NCBI RefSeq assembly: GCF_002863865.1
Contig: NZ_CP022684.1
Location: forward strand, 496,001-560,000
Source: Ketobacter alkanivorans
Lineage (GTDB): Bacteria > Pseudomonadota > Gammaproteobacteria > Pseudomonadales > Ketobacteraceae
Direction of reading: 5' to 3'
Length of the DNA stretch: 64,000 nt
Shown here: positions 1 to 12,100 of the stretch, one piece after another
Numbering within the stretch: the first letter of the stretch is position 1
How the letters are laid out: each line of letters begins with the position of its first letter
Notes under the pieces: generated by a model
What the model was told of the DNA's origin: nothing
The model's input: the letters and a program-made list of their open reading frames with translations, nothing else
Databases searched by the model: none
Position numbers and translations under genes: made by a program

Positions 1-3000
1 TTTACAACACCTAAATACCAAGCTAGCAGGTTAACACTGCGTCCAACACAAATTGCAACCCTGTCACCAAAGCCCACACCAAGATCAAGTAAATAATTGG
101 CCAGTTGGTTGCTAAGAGAATCAAGCTCCCGGTAGGACATCTGTTCTTCGCCACAGATAACAGCTGTCTGAAGAGGCAATCTATTAACCTGAGAGGAAAA
201 GCGCTCTAACAGAGTTGGGCCAAGTTCTCTATCTTGGCCAGACGCTACCGTTAAAAGTTCACTACGCTCGTCTTTCAGAAGCCAATCGAGTTTCGACTGA
301 TGAGTGTGGCCACTCATGATCTCCTGATGCACACTAGACATCCGCTCCAACAAAGAAAACCCAGCAAACTCGTTCTCTCTATAACTCAGCCTTAACGTTA
401 ACCCAGCCTCATCAGGTGTAACCAACAGCTTAACAGTGCCAGCGTTGTCCGGTTGCAACGGCTCGATCACTACCTCTTTTCCAGCCAATTCAATCGGCTG
501 TTTTACCTCATCCAGTCGATAGTTAAACTGAAACTCCAGAGCATCCGAGGTTAAGAATGCATTGCGCTGTAACATTGAAATATACTGTGCATCACCTACC
601 GACTTCTTCCACGCTCGGTTAGCCTGTAAAGCGGCATGAACAGTGTCAAGTTTTGCAACCGTACCATGTTGAACATGTGGCACAAACTGAAACGCACAAC
701 CAATCAGGCTCTCGCTGTTTTCGTTCCGACCAGAAGCAGCATCAACCAGAACGAACTCATCGGAATGATAATAGCAGCGTTGTAAAGCGTAGGTATAAAG
801 CGTTCGAATATAATTTGCGACAGATACAGCGTTGCTGGAACACCAATCTCTCAACTGGTTAAGGCTGGCTTCGTCAATCCGCAAACTCTGCACGGCCACC
901 GGACCAGGCTCATGTAATTTAGGCGCAGGTGCGTCATAGTTAGCAAGCTCATCACCCCAAAAATTCAGGCTCGCAGCTCGGTCTGTATAAGCAATACGAG
1001 TGCGCAACCAGTCAGCCAACTCAGCTGGCGATACAGTATCGATGCTTCTGCCCTCATAGGCCGCCACAACCTGCGTGAAGTGCTTAACTTTGCTGATTCC
1101 ATCAAATATAGAATGGTGCGCAGACACAACGAAATAGTAATCAGCATCAGTGATCTTCACTAAGCTGTAATGACACAGAGACCTATCTTCAATTTGCCAC
1201 GAAGGCAACGCCAACGCATTCAGTGCATCTGCCAGCTGATCTGCGGTAAGCTTATCCTGACTCCAATCATGCTGTTCAAGATGCACACTGCTGTCTTGAA
1301 TGACCAATTGATAAAGGCTATCTGCCCCACGAAGGTCGGCAACCACCACACGGCTGCGAAGAAATGGGTGTGCTTGCGCAACACTACCAAGCGCATCACG
1401 CCAACGACCAATATCAATCTGCGGAATGCGAACAGCGTACCCTATGCTGTTGCGGTTGCTATCAGGATTGCGCAAACTATCAAGGCAAAAATCACGCTGC
1501 ATTGGCGACAAGGGAAGAACGGCATCAACTTGGCGACCGTTTGTCAGCTGTTGACACAGCTCCTGTTGAGAATACAGTTGCAAGGCATCAAGGCTAAGAT
1601 CCCGATCATCACAAACTGACTCAAGCACTTTCGTAAAATGGGTAAGAAAAAGGTCGATGGTGTCTGGATCAAATAGATCCGTATTAAATTCAAGCATCCC
1701 ATCTACAACATTCCCATGATCTACTAACATCATGGTTAGATCCAAACGTGCGGCCACCAATTCGATGGGCATCGGTTCGATTTCCAGGCCACCCACTACC
1801 GCCTTTTGAGCAGTGCCATCGCCACTGGTTAATGATAACGCAACTTGATACAGCGGCGAAAAACTGAGATTCCGAGGAGTATTTAGCTCCTCCACTATCG
1901 CTTCGAAAGGTACATCTTGGTGGCTTTGCGCACCTAGTATTTTTTCTTTAACCTGCAGAATAATCTCACGAAAAGACGGGTTACCCGTGAACTGAGTACG
2001 AATCACCAATGTGTTGACGAAAAAGCCAATCAGGCCTTCTACCTCGGCCCTTGTGCGCCCAGCCACAGGCATGCCAACGCACAAGTCTTTCTGCTGCGAC
2101 CATTTCGACAAAACCAGCTTGTAGGCAGCCATAAACACAACATAAAGTGTTGTATCAAACTCGCGAGCTACCCCACGCAAGCGAACCACAAGTTCAGCAT
2201 CGAAATTGACTGCTCTAGTCGCTCCATTCAGAGTTTGCAAAGCAGGACGTGGCCGATCAAAAGGCAGTGCCAAATGGGATGGAGCCCTGTCCAATACCTT
2301 ACGCCAGTAACTTAACTGGCGATCAAGTTCTTCCCCTTGCAACCATTGTCGTTGCCATGCCGCAAAATCCGGATACTGAATCGGCAACTCGGCGAAGGGG
2401 GCCTCGGCCCCCATCCGTTCGGCGGCGTATAATGCCGTTATTTCACGAACAAAGACGCCCATTGACCAACCATCAGTGACAATATGGTGCATCGTCACGA
2501 TTAATCCGTGCTTGTTATCATCCAGCTTATAGAGTCTTGCCCGAATCAAAGGTCCAACAGTCAGATTGAACGAGGTTCTCACCTCAGCCTCGACTCTGCG
2601 AGTAGCCTCTTCCATCCTGCTAGATTCATCAAACTCCAGTAGCGACTCTACCGGAATTTCAAAACGCTCAACACTGCTCACGATCTGAGCGGGCTCTTCG
2701 CCGTCACCTGTAAATATCGTACGTAATGCCTCGTGCCGCTGCACCAACTTAAGAAACGCACGCTCGAGCGCACTAATGTCGAGAATACCGTGCAGATACA
2801 GAGCCGCAGGTATATGAAAAGTGCTGCTGCCAGGAGTAAGCTGCTCAATAAACCAAAGGCGTTGCTGGGCGTGAGAAAGAGGAATCGGAAGTGTGCGATC
2901 AGCCTTTGGAATCGACGCCTGAGTGCCACCTTCTGAAATTCTAGCCTCACTTAAAAATGTGATTACAGACTGCTTGTTATCAATAAGGTTTTGTTTAAGC

Positions 3001-3107
3001 TCAGGAGTCAGTGCACCCTTAGGAGCCTTGAATTTGAGCTGCCCTTCTTCTACCCAAAGCTTGATACCTGCTGCACCAAGCTTTGCCATCAGCTCATAAA
3101 CTGTCAT
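1..3107 (-). CDS. NRPS3, partial: TubC-type docking domain, tandem C domains, start of A domain
   Basis: This is the third synthetase of the line, open at the window edge, with 1035 codons visible. The start is the ATG at 3107, which overlaps the upstream NRPS2 stop as ATGA, so translation is probably coupled. Residues 1-52 resemble the TubC N-terminal docking fold (an ELMAKLGAAGIKLW motif, then APKGAL). A first C domain spans about 65-500, with LSHAQQRLWF and an intact HHIVTDG at 207-213. It looks like an LCL type, which fits the upstream module having no epimerase. A second C-like domain starts with LPLSPMQRD at 531 and carries HHSIFDG at 664-670. An A domain begins near 968 (MSYREL at 990) and is cut before its A2 motif. 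Two C domains before one A domain is unusual. The rest of the protein and any thioesterase lie outside the window. The substrate of its A domain cannot be read. Confidence 0.93.
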   Translation of the reverse strand, partial: MTVYELMAKLGAAGIKLWVEEGQLKFKAPKGALTPELKQNLIDNKQSVITFLSEARISEGGTQASIPKADRTLPIPLSHAQQRLWFIEQLTPGSSTFHIPAALYLHGILDISALERAFLKLVQRHEALRTIFTGDGEEPAQIVSSVERFEIPVESLLEFDESSRMEEATRRVEAEVRTSFNLTVGPLIRARLYKLDDNKHGLIVTMHHIVTDGWSMGVFVREITALYAAERMGAEAPFAELPIQYPDFAAWQRQWLQGEELDRQLSYWRKVLDRAPSHLALPFDRPRPALQTLNGATRAVNFDAELVVRLRGVAREFDTTLYVVFMAAYKLVLSKWSQQKDLCVGMPVAGRTRAEVEGLIGFFVNTLVIRTQFTGNPSFREIILQVKEKILGAQSHQDVPFEAIVEELNTPRNLSFSPLYQVALSLTSGDGTAQKAVVGGLEIEPMPIELVAARLDLTMMLVDHGNVVDGMLEFNTDLFDPDTIDLFLTHFTKVLESVCDDRDLSLDALQLYSQQELCQQLTNGRQVDAVLPLSPMQRDFCLDSLRNPDSNRNSIGYAVRIPQIDIGRWRDALGSVAQAHPFLRSRVVVADLRGADSLYQLVIQDSSVHLEQHDWSQDKLTADQLADALNALALPSWQIEDRSLCHYSLVKITDADYYFVVSAHHSIFDGISKVKHFTQVVAAYEGRSIDTVSPAELADWLRTRIAYTDRAASLNFWGDELANYDAPAPKLHEPGPVAVQSLRIDEASLNQLRDWCSSNAVSVANYIRTLYTYALQRCYYHSDEFVLVDAASGRNENSESLIGCAFQFVPHVQHGTVAKLDTVHAALQANRAWKKSVGDAQYISMLQRNAFLTSDALEFQFNYRLDEVKQPIELAGKEVVIEPLQPDNAGTVKLLVTPDEAGLTLRLSYRENEFAGFSLLERMSSVHQEIMSGHTHQSKLDWLLKDERSELLTVASGQDRELGPTLLERFSSQVNRLPLQTAVICGEEQMSYRELDSLSNQLANYLLDLGVGFGDRVAICVGRSVNLLAWYLGVV

Positions 3108-6100
3108 AGGGAACCTTCCTCAAAATCTTCTTCATCCCACGCTTCATCAATCTCAGACACATTGGGCACCGCCAAGCTTTGTAGAATTTCTGCCAGAGAA
3201 GCAATCGTGGGAACTTCAAATAGGGTACGCAACGGCAATTCAACGCCGGTTTTCTGCTTAAGGCGTGTGGAAACCTTATTAATTAAAAGAGAGTGCCCGC
3301 CTAAATCAAAGAAATCATCAAATACTCCGACTTTATCTAACTCAAGCACTTCCTTCCAGATATCAACTAACGCTTGCTCCGACTCGTTGCGCGGTGCCAC
3401 ATAATCGTTAACAACAAAATCTTCTGAAGCTGGTTCCGGAAGCGCGCGACGATCAACCTTTCCATTGGGATTGAGTGGCAGCTGATCAAGCATGACTATC
3501 GCGCTCGGAACCATATAATCAGGCAGAGTTTGTCGCAACTTAGCTTTCAATTCAGCTACTGAGAGCTGCGCCTCGCTGCTCTGCCTCTCGCAGTAAGCCA
3601 CCAGTTGTTTGGAGCCATTCGCCATAGCTCTCACCACAACGGTAGACTCGCGCACAGATGGCATTAAATTGAGCGCAGTTTCGATCTCCCCTAATTCAAT
3701 ACGATAACCTCGAATCTTGACCTGATCATCAATCCTACCAGATATCTCCAGTGCTCCATCCGGTAACAGACGGCCAAGATCACCAGTTTTATACAGGCGC
3801 TCACCCGGCTTAAACGGATGATCAATAAAAGCGGATGAAGTCAATTCGGGACGGTTCAAATATCCATCGGCCAAGCCAAGCCCACCAACATAGATCTCAC
3901 CATTTACACCAATGGGTGAAGGCCTTAAAGAATCATCAAGTACATACAGCGTGCTGTTTGCTATGGGTCGACCGATAGGAATAGTCGTAGACCCTGGCAA
4001 CACCTTCTTAACCTCATACCAAGTAGAGAACGTTGTGTTCTCTGTGGGGCCGTAAACATGAAGCAAGTGATTGGGGCCGTTTCCTGAATCAATCACAGAT
4101 TTGACTTGATTTGGATCGCAAGCCTCGCCACCAAACAAACAGTAATCCAACCCAGCAAACACATCGAGCTTCTGCTTTGAGAGCGCATTAAATAAAGCGG
4201 TTGTAATGAATAAAACGTCAATACTTTCATTAACGATCGCATCGGAAAAATGCTTAGGGCTCAAAGCTGTATCACGATCAACACAAACCAATGTACCACC
4301 GTTGAGTAACGCTCCCCACAATTCGAAGGTGGCCGCATCAAATGAAACGTTCGATGCATGCCCCATCCTGTGTCCTGGCTTAAGATCCACATAATCCGTA
4401 TTCAATACCAGCCGACTAACTGCTATCTGAGGAACACACACTCCTTTTGGCTTTCCAGTGGAGCCGGAAGTATAAATAACATATGCCCTCGCTTTACTCC
4501 CACTATTAGAGCCCAAGTTAAGATTGGCATCAGATAAGGCTGCAGCTTGATCAAGCAAGGTCTCTATAGCCAACACTTCCGTATCGACTGCAGACGCCAT
4601 GGCCTGCATTCGATCTATGTTATCTTTAAACGTCAACAATACGGGTGAGGCAGTATCCGTAACAATATGCTCGATTCTATCCTGTGGATACTCGGGATCA
4701 ATTGGAACGTATGCCCCGCCGACCTTGAGCACCGCGAGCATCGCCTCAACCATCTGCAAGGATCGGTCAAAGCTAATTGCGATATCCTGCCCTGGCTGAA
4801 CGCCTTTCTCAACAAGAGCTCGCGCAAGCTTATTTGATCTACGATTAAGCAAATCGTAGCTTACCTTTTGGTCGCCATGCTCCCAAGCGATGCGCTCCCC
4901 ATGATCATCTACTTTCTTTAAGAACAGATCTATCAGAGATGAATCCGAGGCAAATAGCCGACCAGTATCGTTCCACGAGTTCAACAACTGCTGCTCTTCG
5001 CGCATGCTCAGTAGAGGAATATCGTTCAAACGAATACTGGGTGAACCTTGCACAGTAAGCAATATATGCTCAATGTGAGTCAGCATCCTCTGAATGGTTT
5101 CTGCCTCAAACAGAAAGCTGTCATATGAGAATCGAAGAACAAGCTCAGCGCCCGGGATCACGATCAGAGTTAAAGGGAAGTTGGTTTGTTGAAATGCATC
5201 AACTTTGCCTATGCTAAGAGATGCTTGGGTCTCCTCAAGTTTCTCATCGATTGGATAGTTTTCAAATACCAATATTGAGTCAAAAAGCGCCTGCTTAGAG
5301 GACAACTCACTAGCTTTATGTACTTCCACTAATGAGCTATATTCGTAGTTCTTTATCTCTGATTGCCTGGCCTGCTGCTCCTGCAACCAGTCAATAAAGC
5401 TTGCCCCTGGCTTAACGTCTAAACGCATCGGCAACGTATTAATAAACAGGCCAACCATCACCTCGATACCAGGAAGCTCTGCGGGTCGACCAGAAACAGT
5501 GGTGCCAAACAAAACATCCGTTTCGCCACTGTATCTATTCAAAAGAAGCCCCCAAGCTCCTTGCAATATATTGTTAAGGGTAATCCGATATCGCTTCGCA
5601 ACATCTTGCAGCCCTTTAAGAAGCGCCCCACTGATAATGATCTCCCGCTCGCAGTAACGCGATGCACCATCTAATGAGCGAGCCTTTTCAGCTGCAATAG
5701 CAGCTGAGTTTCTAACAGGGATGGGAGTCGTTGCAGTAAAGCCTGAAAGGTATTCTGTCCAGAATTCAAAAGCAGCTTTTGCATCCTGCCGGTTCAGCCA
5801 TGCAATAAAGTCCTGATAGCGGGGCGCTATAGGTAGAGCAATATTCTGTTTACTCACTATGGATTCGTAGGTAGCAAACAATTCGCCAAACACAACGGGC
5901 ATGGACCAACCATCTAGCAGGATATGATGGAAACTCCAAACTAATCGATGTTCGTTATCAGGGAACGCCACCCAACTCAATCTCATCACACTGTGGCGCT
6001 TAAAATTAAAGCCCAAATTCCGATCATCTTGCAGAAGCCGATCGAATTTGGCACGCGCCACATCGCTCTCAAGGTTGGACCAGTCATAGCGTTGAATATC

Positions 6101-9100
6101 AAGCTCAGCGTTTTCGACTACTACTTGCAGAGGCTTTACCAAACCCTCCCACACGAATCCAGTACGCAATATCTGATGACGAGACACAACGGTGCGCCAG
6201 GCCTCGAACATTGCGTCTTCGTTGACCGCACCCACAATGGGAACAATGATCTGATCGAAGTAAACCCATGAGCCCGGCTCATAGAGCGCATGAAACAACA
6301 TACCCTCTTGAACGGGCGACAAAGGCACCACCGTCTCGATACCAGGCATAACACACAGGGCATCAACCTGAGCCTGATCTAATTTGGCTAACGGGAAGTC
6401 GGATGGGGTGTATCCGACAACCGCGTCATTACAGCAATGATCGACAATCGCAATCAAGCTTTCTAGGTATTGTGTGGCCAGCTTCTCTATGGTTTCGGCA
6501 TCATGAAGGTTCTCGCTATACCGCCAAGACATAGCCAACTCACCACCCTGAACACGAGCACTGACTTCAATTAAATAGTGACGTTCGGCATTGGCCGATA
6601 TTTCAGCTCCTGTATGTTCTGGAGCTCGCGAAAGCATGCCACCCTCTTCCACCACCTGATCAAGCTGCCCCAAATAATTAAAGCTTAACTCGGAGCCAGC
6701 TGATTGCTGTGATTCAACATCTTCAGAATGTATTGAGAGGTACTTATACAGCCCGAACGTAAGCCCTTTCTTGGGAATATCTCTGAGTTGTTGCTTTACC
6801 CCTTTTACAAGTGCATCGATGCCAGCATCGAGCTTGGAACTTAACACGACGGGGTAAATCGACGTGAACCAGCCAACCGTTCGACTTATGTCTAACTGAT
6901 CACTAACGAACTCCCTGCCATGCCCTTCCATATCCACGGTTATACGATCTGTGTTGCTCCAGGAAGAAACAACCTGATAGAGCGCCGCCAGCAAGAGATC
7001 GTTAATTTCAGTTCGATATGCCTTACCCGCCTTTTTCAACAAACGTTCAGTAACAGCTACCGGCAGAGTTCGCTCTACAGACTTAACAGATTCGACGTTA
7101 TTTATACCTGAACGGTCGACGGGCAAAGCACCGGACTGGTCTTGTTGTAATGCAGACCAATATGCGTAATCACCGCTTAGCTCATCAGATCGAGCATATT
7201 GATGTAAAGATTCTGACCACTGCTTGAAGGATGTGGTTTTAGCTCCAAGATCGATCTTGGCACCACGCAATGCAAGCCCAACAGCGGTCTGCAAGTCTTC
7301 TAACAAAATCCGCCAGGAAAAAACATCAACCACCAGATGATGAATGATTAATGCCAACCGAGCCTGAGCCTGATCGCCCAGATCAAAATACACAAATCGA
7401 ATCAATGGCCCGCTTTCAAGATTGAGTGTGGCCTGCGCTTGATCACACAAGTGTTCAATTTGTTCACTTCGCAGATTCTCCGGCAGTCCGGATAGGTTAA
7501 TCACTTCGAATGATTCTTCGATAAGATGAGATATGTGCTCAGGATCAATATAATGCTGAACCCATCGACTATTATTTAGCTTGAACTGTGTGCGCAGCAT
7601 ATCGTGCTGACAGACAATTGCTTCCAGGCAAGCCTTCAGTTTTTCAACCTCCAAGCGCCGATCAAGCTGCAGAATTAAAGACTGATTGAAATGGTGTCTG
7701 TCAGATAACTGTTCCTCAAAAAACCATGTCTGTATGGGAGTGAGCGGAATTTCACCGGTCAACAAGCCTTGCTCGGCCAACACCACATCTTGAAGCTCTC
7801 TGGCAACCTCACTCAACTCAGCGATTGTCTGATAATCAAAAATCTGCTTGGCCGTAATATGAATACCGGAACGTTTGGCGCGACTGATAATCTGAATACT
7901 GAGTATAGAATCGCCACCCAGCTCAAAAAAATTGTCATAAATACCGACTGTATCCGCTTTTAACACCTGCTCCCATATATTGACCAGAGCACGCTCTTTA
8001 TCGTTACGCGGAGCAACATATTCATAGCTGCCCGTTTTCTCAAACACAGGTTCCGGTAGCGCCCGTTTATCTACCTTTCCATTAGAGGTAAGCGGGAATT
8101 CAGCAATGATCATGAAAGATGCAGGAACCATGTGCTTAGGCAGATATTCCAACGCCATTTGACGCAAGGTCTGTGCATCGCCCTCACCTTCAAGCTTAAC
8201 GTAGGCAACCAACTTTTTCTGGTTGTCGCTATCCAATTTCACTAATACAACCACATCCTGGACTGCATCAATTCTGGATAAATTAGCCTCCACCTCACTG
8301 AGTTCTATACGGAACCCACGCACCTTAACCTGATCGTCGGCACGGCCAAGTATTTCTATTTCACCGTGTTCGTTATAACGCGCAATATCACCGGTTTTGT
8401 ACAATCGGTCGGAAGGATTGGATGAGAACGGATCAGGCACGAAAGACAACGCGGTTCTTTCTGGATCATTTAGATAACCGAGCGCAACCCCATCGCCGCC
8501 AACATACAGCTCCCCCTTAACACCAACAGGCACTGGCTGCATGCACTCATCCAGCACGTAAGCGGTAGAGCCACTTATTGGACGACCGACTGGCACATTG
8601 GTAGCACTTTCTGGCAAAAACGTAATGTCGTTATAAGTAGAAAAGGTCGTGTTTTCTGTGGGGCCATACCCGTTAATGAGGTGCTTTGGCTTATGCTGCT
8701 TAAGTGCCGCACGAATAACGCTGGGGTCGAGCGGCTCACCACCGACAATCAAATACTTGAAACGTGAAATGATACGTGGCTCTGTTGACATGTACATATT
8801 GAACAGAGCTGTGGTGATAAATGAAGTATTAGCGTTGGTTCGTGTCATCTCCTGAAGAAACAAGTCGGGATTAAGCAACTGCTCTCGAGTAAAGAGCACC
8901 ATTCCAACACCGTTTAACAAAGGAGCCCATACATCAAATATTGCCGCATCAAAAGATACGTTTGAAACATGGCAAACTCTATCGGACGCATCGAGCGTAA
9001 AATAATTAGTATCGAGCACCAACCGCAGAACACTCAACTGATTAACCAGGACTCCCTTTGGTCGGCCGGTGGAACCAGATGTGTAAATAATATAAGCATG

Positions 9101-12100
9101 TCTGGAGGGATGCGCGGAGAAATTTGAAATCAAATTGTCCCCACTCTTCGAGCAGATCTTCTCCTCCTCCTGATCCAGCAACAGGATGTTCGTTTCCAAG
9201 CTTCCAGATTTGACTATCTGAATCAGCTTCTCTGCCTGACTGGATAGAGAAATAACGACAGGTGCCATGGCATCGCTCAGCATATACTCGACACGCTCAG
9301 CAGGGTAATCAGGATCGACTGGCACATAAGCAGCGCCAATTTTTAGCGTAGCAAGAATGCTGACAATCATTTCAACAGAACGTTCAAGCGCAATTGCGAC
9401 GTAACAGCCATCCTTAACACCAAGAGCCTGCAAATGGCGGGCAAGTCGATTGGCCTTAGCATTCAATTCAGCATAGGTGAGTTCAACTTCGCCCGCTACC
9501 AATGCAACCCTCTCGGGATGAGCTTTGGCATGCCGCTCAAAAATCTGATGCAAACACAGGTTCCGCGGGTAATTAGCCGCAGGCGGATTCCACTCATGCA
9601 ATACTTGTGTACGTTCAGTTTCACTTAGCATGGGCAATCGAAGCAGTGGTACATCTGGCTGCGATAATATTCCGTGAAGTAAAGTACGCAGATGATCCAA
9701 AGCTCGAGAGATAGTAGTACTATCAAACAAGGAGGCATCATAGGACAACTTCACCCGCAACTGATCGCTGGGCTCCACGATCACCGTCATGGGAAAGTTG
9801 GTATGCTCAATGGTCGTTATATGACCGAAATCCAGCAGTTCATCAGCACTGTGTACCGCCTCACCTACCGGATAATTCTCGAACACCAAGATACTGTCAA
9901 ATAGACTTTGGTCGCCTGGTACTTGTGATACACGATGAATGTCTACCAGAGGGGTATATTCGAAACGCCTTAAATCCAGTTGTTCATCTTGCATGGATTT
10001 CAGCAAAGGTAGAATAGTCGTCTGGGAATCTAACTGAACTCTAAGTGGCAGTGTATTGATGAATAGCCCTACGATGTTTTCAACATTTGCAAGATCGGCT
10101 GGGCGTCCAGAAACAGTAGTACCAAACACAACATCTTTGTCACCACTATACCGAGCCAACAACACGCCCCACGCGGCTTGCAAAACAGTATTCAGCGTGA
10201 CGTGCTGATCGCGAGCAAACTGCTGAAGACGCCCGGTAAAACTCTCATCGAGTATGAATTCATTCTCAAGAAATGCCTTGTCGACTCCAGACATTGGGCT
10301 GCGCTTATTAGGCAAGGGTGTGGCTGCTTCAAACCCTCCCAGATAAAGCTTCCAAAACTGCAGGGCGTCACCCTTGTCCACTTTTTCAAGATACGATATA
10401 AAGTCCTCGTAGGATCCTGGCTGGGGTAATCGGGGGTCTTCGCCCTTTATCATTAAACCGTAGGTCTGGAACACCTCCCCCATTACCAACGGCAAAGACC
10501 ACCCATCCAACACAATGTGGTGGAAACTCCAGATCAGGCGGGCGCGGTTTCCAGGCATATCAACCCACGCCAAACGCATTAATCCAGGCCGCTCAAAATC
10601 AAAGCCTCGCTGCCTGTCTTTTTCCAGCCAGGTGTCGAGTCGATCCTGTACTTGACCGTCGCCTAAATAGCGCCAATCGAGTTCTACGATCTCCATGTCG
10701 ATTCTTTGATAAACAATCTGCAGAGGTCGGTCTATATCCTGCCATACAAAGGCACTCCGCAACGCAGGGTGTCGATTCACCACGTTCGACCATGCGCTCT
10801 TCAAAGTCTCACGGTTAACGCCGCCTAATACTTCAACACTGAGCTGTTCAAAATAGACGCCATCATCATTATCAAAAAGGCTGTGGAATAGCATGCCTTC
10901 CTGCATGGGAGACAACGGGTAAACAGACTCTATATCCCTTTGCGCCCCAATTAATCGGTCTATTTGTGATTGATTAAGCCCCGATAGCGGGAAGTCGGAA
11001 GGCGTATAGCCAAAGGCAATTGGCTGAATACAGTGCTGAATCAATTGTTCTAACGCAGCAATGTATTGCTGGGCCAGCTTTTCAATAGTTTCAGATTTGA
11101 AGATAGCCTTACTGTATATCCAATCAACACGGAGACTGTCACCCACAATATGACTGTTTATACTCAAGGGGTGGGGATCATCACTCTCCAGGCTGTGCTC
11201 ATGGCCACGGTCTTCTTTAGCAACGGAAAACCAAGAACTATTCTCAAGAAGAGAATTAAATTGACCGAGATAGTTAAATACTATGTCAGCTGCAGGCGCA
11301 GACTGAAGCCTTTCATTTTGATTCGGCCCACCCAAATAGCGAAGCGCGCCATAACCAAAACCTTTAGCAGGAATGTGGCGTAACTGCTCTTTAATAGATT
11401 TCAGATTATCCTGCAGGGATTGTCCATTCTCATATTTCAACCGTACTGGGTATACCGACGTAAACCAGCCTACCGTTCGGCTAAGATCAATCTTATCAGA
11501 GAACATTTCCCGACCATGACCTTCCAGATCGATATATATATCGACATTGCCGCTCCAATCTGAAATACATCTTGCAAGGGCTGTCAGCAGCAGGTCATTA
11601 ATTTCTGTACGATAGGAATGATGTACATCACGCAACAACGACTGGGTTAGACCCTCTGGCAAAGATACGCTAAAACTCGTTGTATCTGATACCTTCAAAC
11701 TGCCACCGGGAAAATCGAGTGGTAGATTGGGTTTTTCTTTATCGGTGATGGATTCCCAGTAATCAATCTCATTATTGAAATGACCGTAATCTATCCCTTC
11801 TTTTAACGATTCGACCCACTGCTTGTATGAAGTGGTTTTATAACCAAGCGCCACCTCTTCACCTTTCAATACAGTTTCCAGTGCGGCGTTGAAATCCTCC
11901 AGCAGGATGCGCCAGGACACTCCGTCGACAACAAGATGATGTAACACTAAAAGCAGTTTGCGCCGACCTCCAGATAACTGGAAAAGCCCCACTGCCAGCA
12001 GTGGGCCCCGGTGTAAGTTTAGAGAGGCTTGCAGTCGATTACAGTGGTCTGTAATGCCTGCTGACTCCGCATCAGCAGGCAAGGATGAAAGATCAACCTC

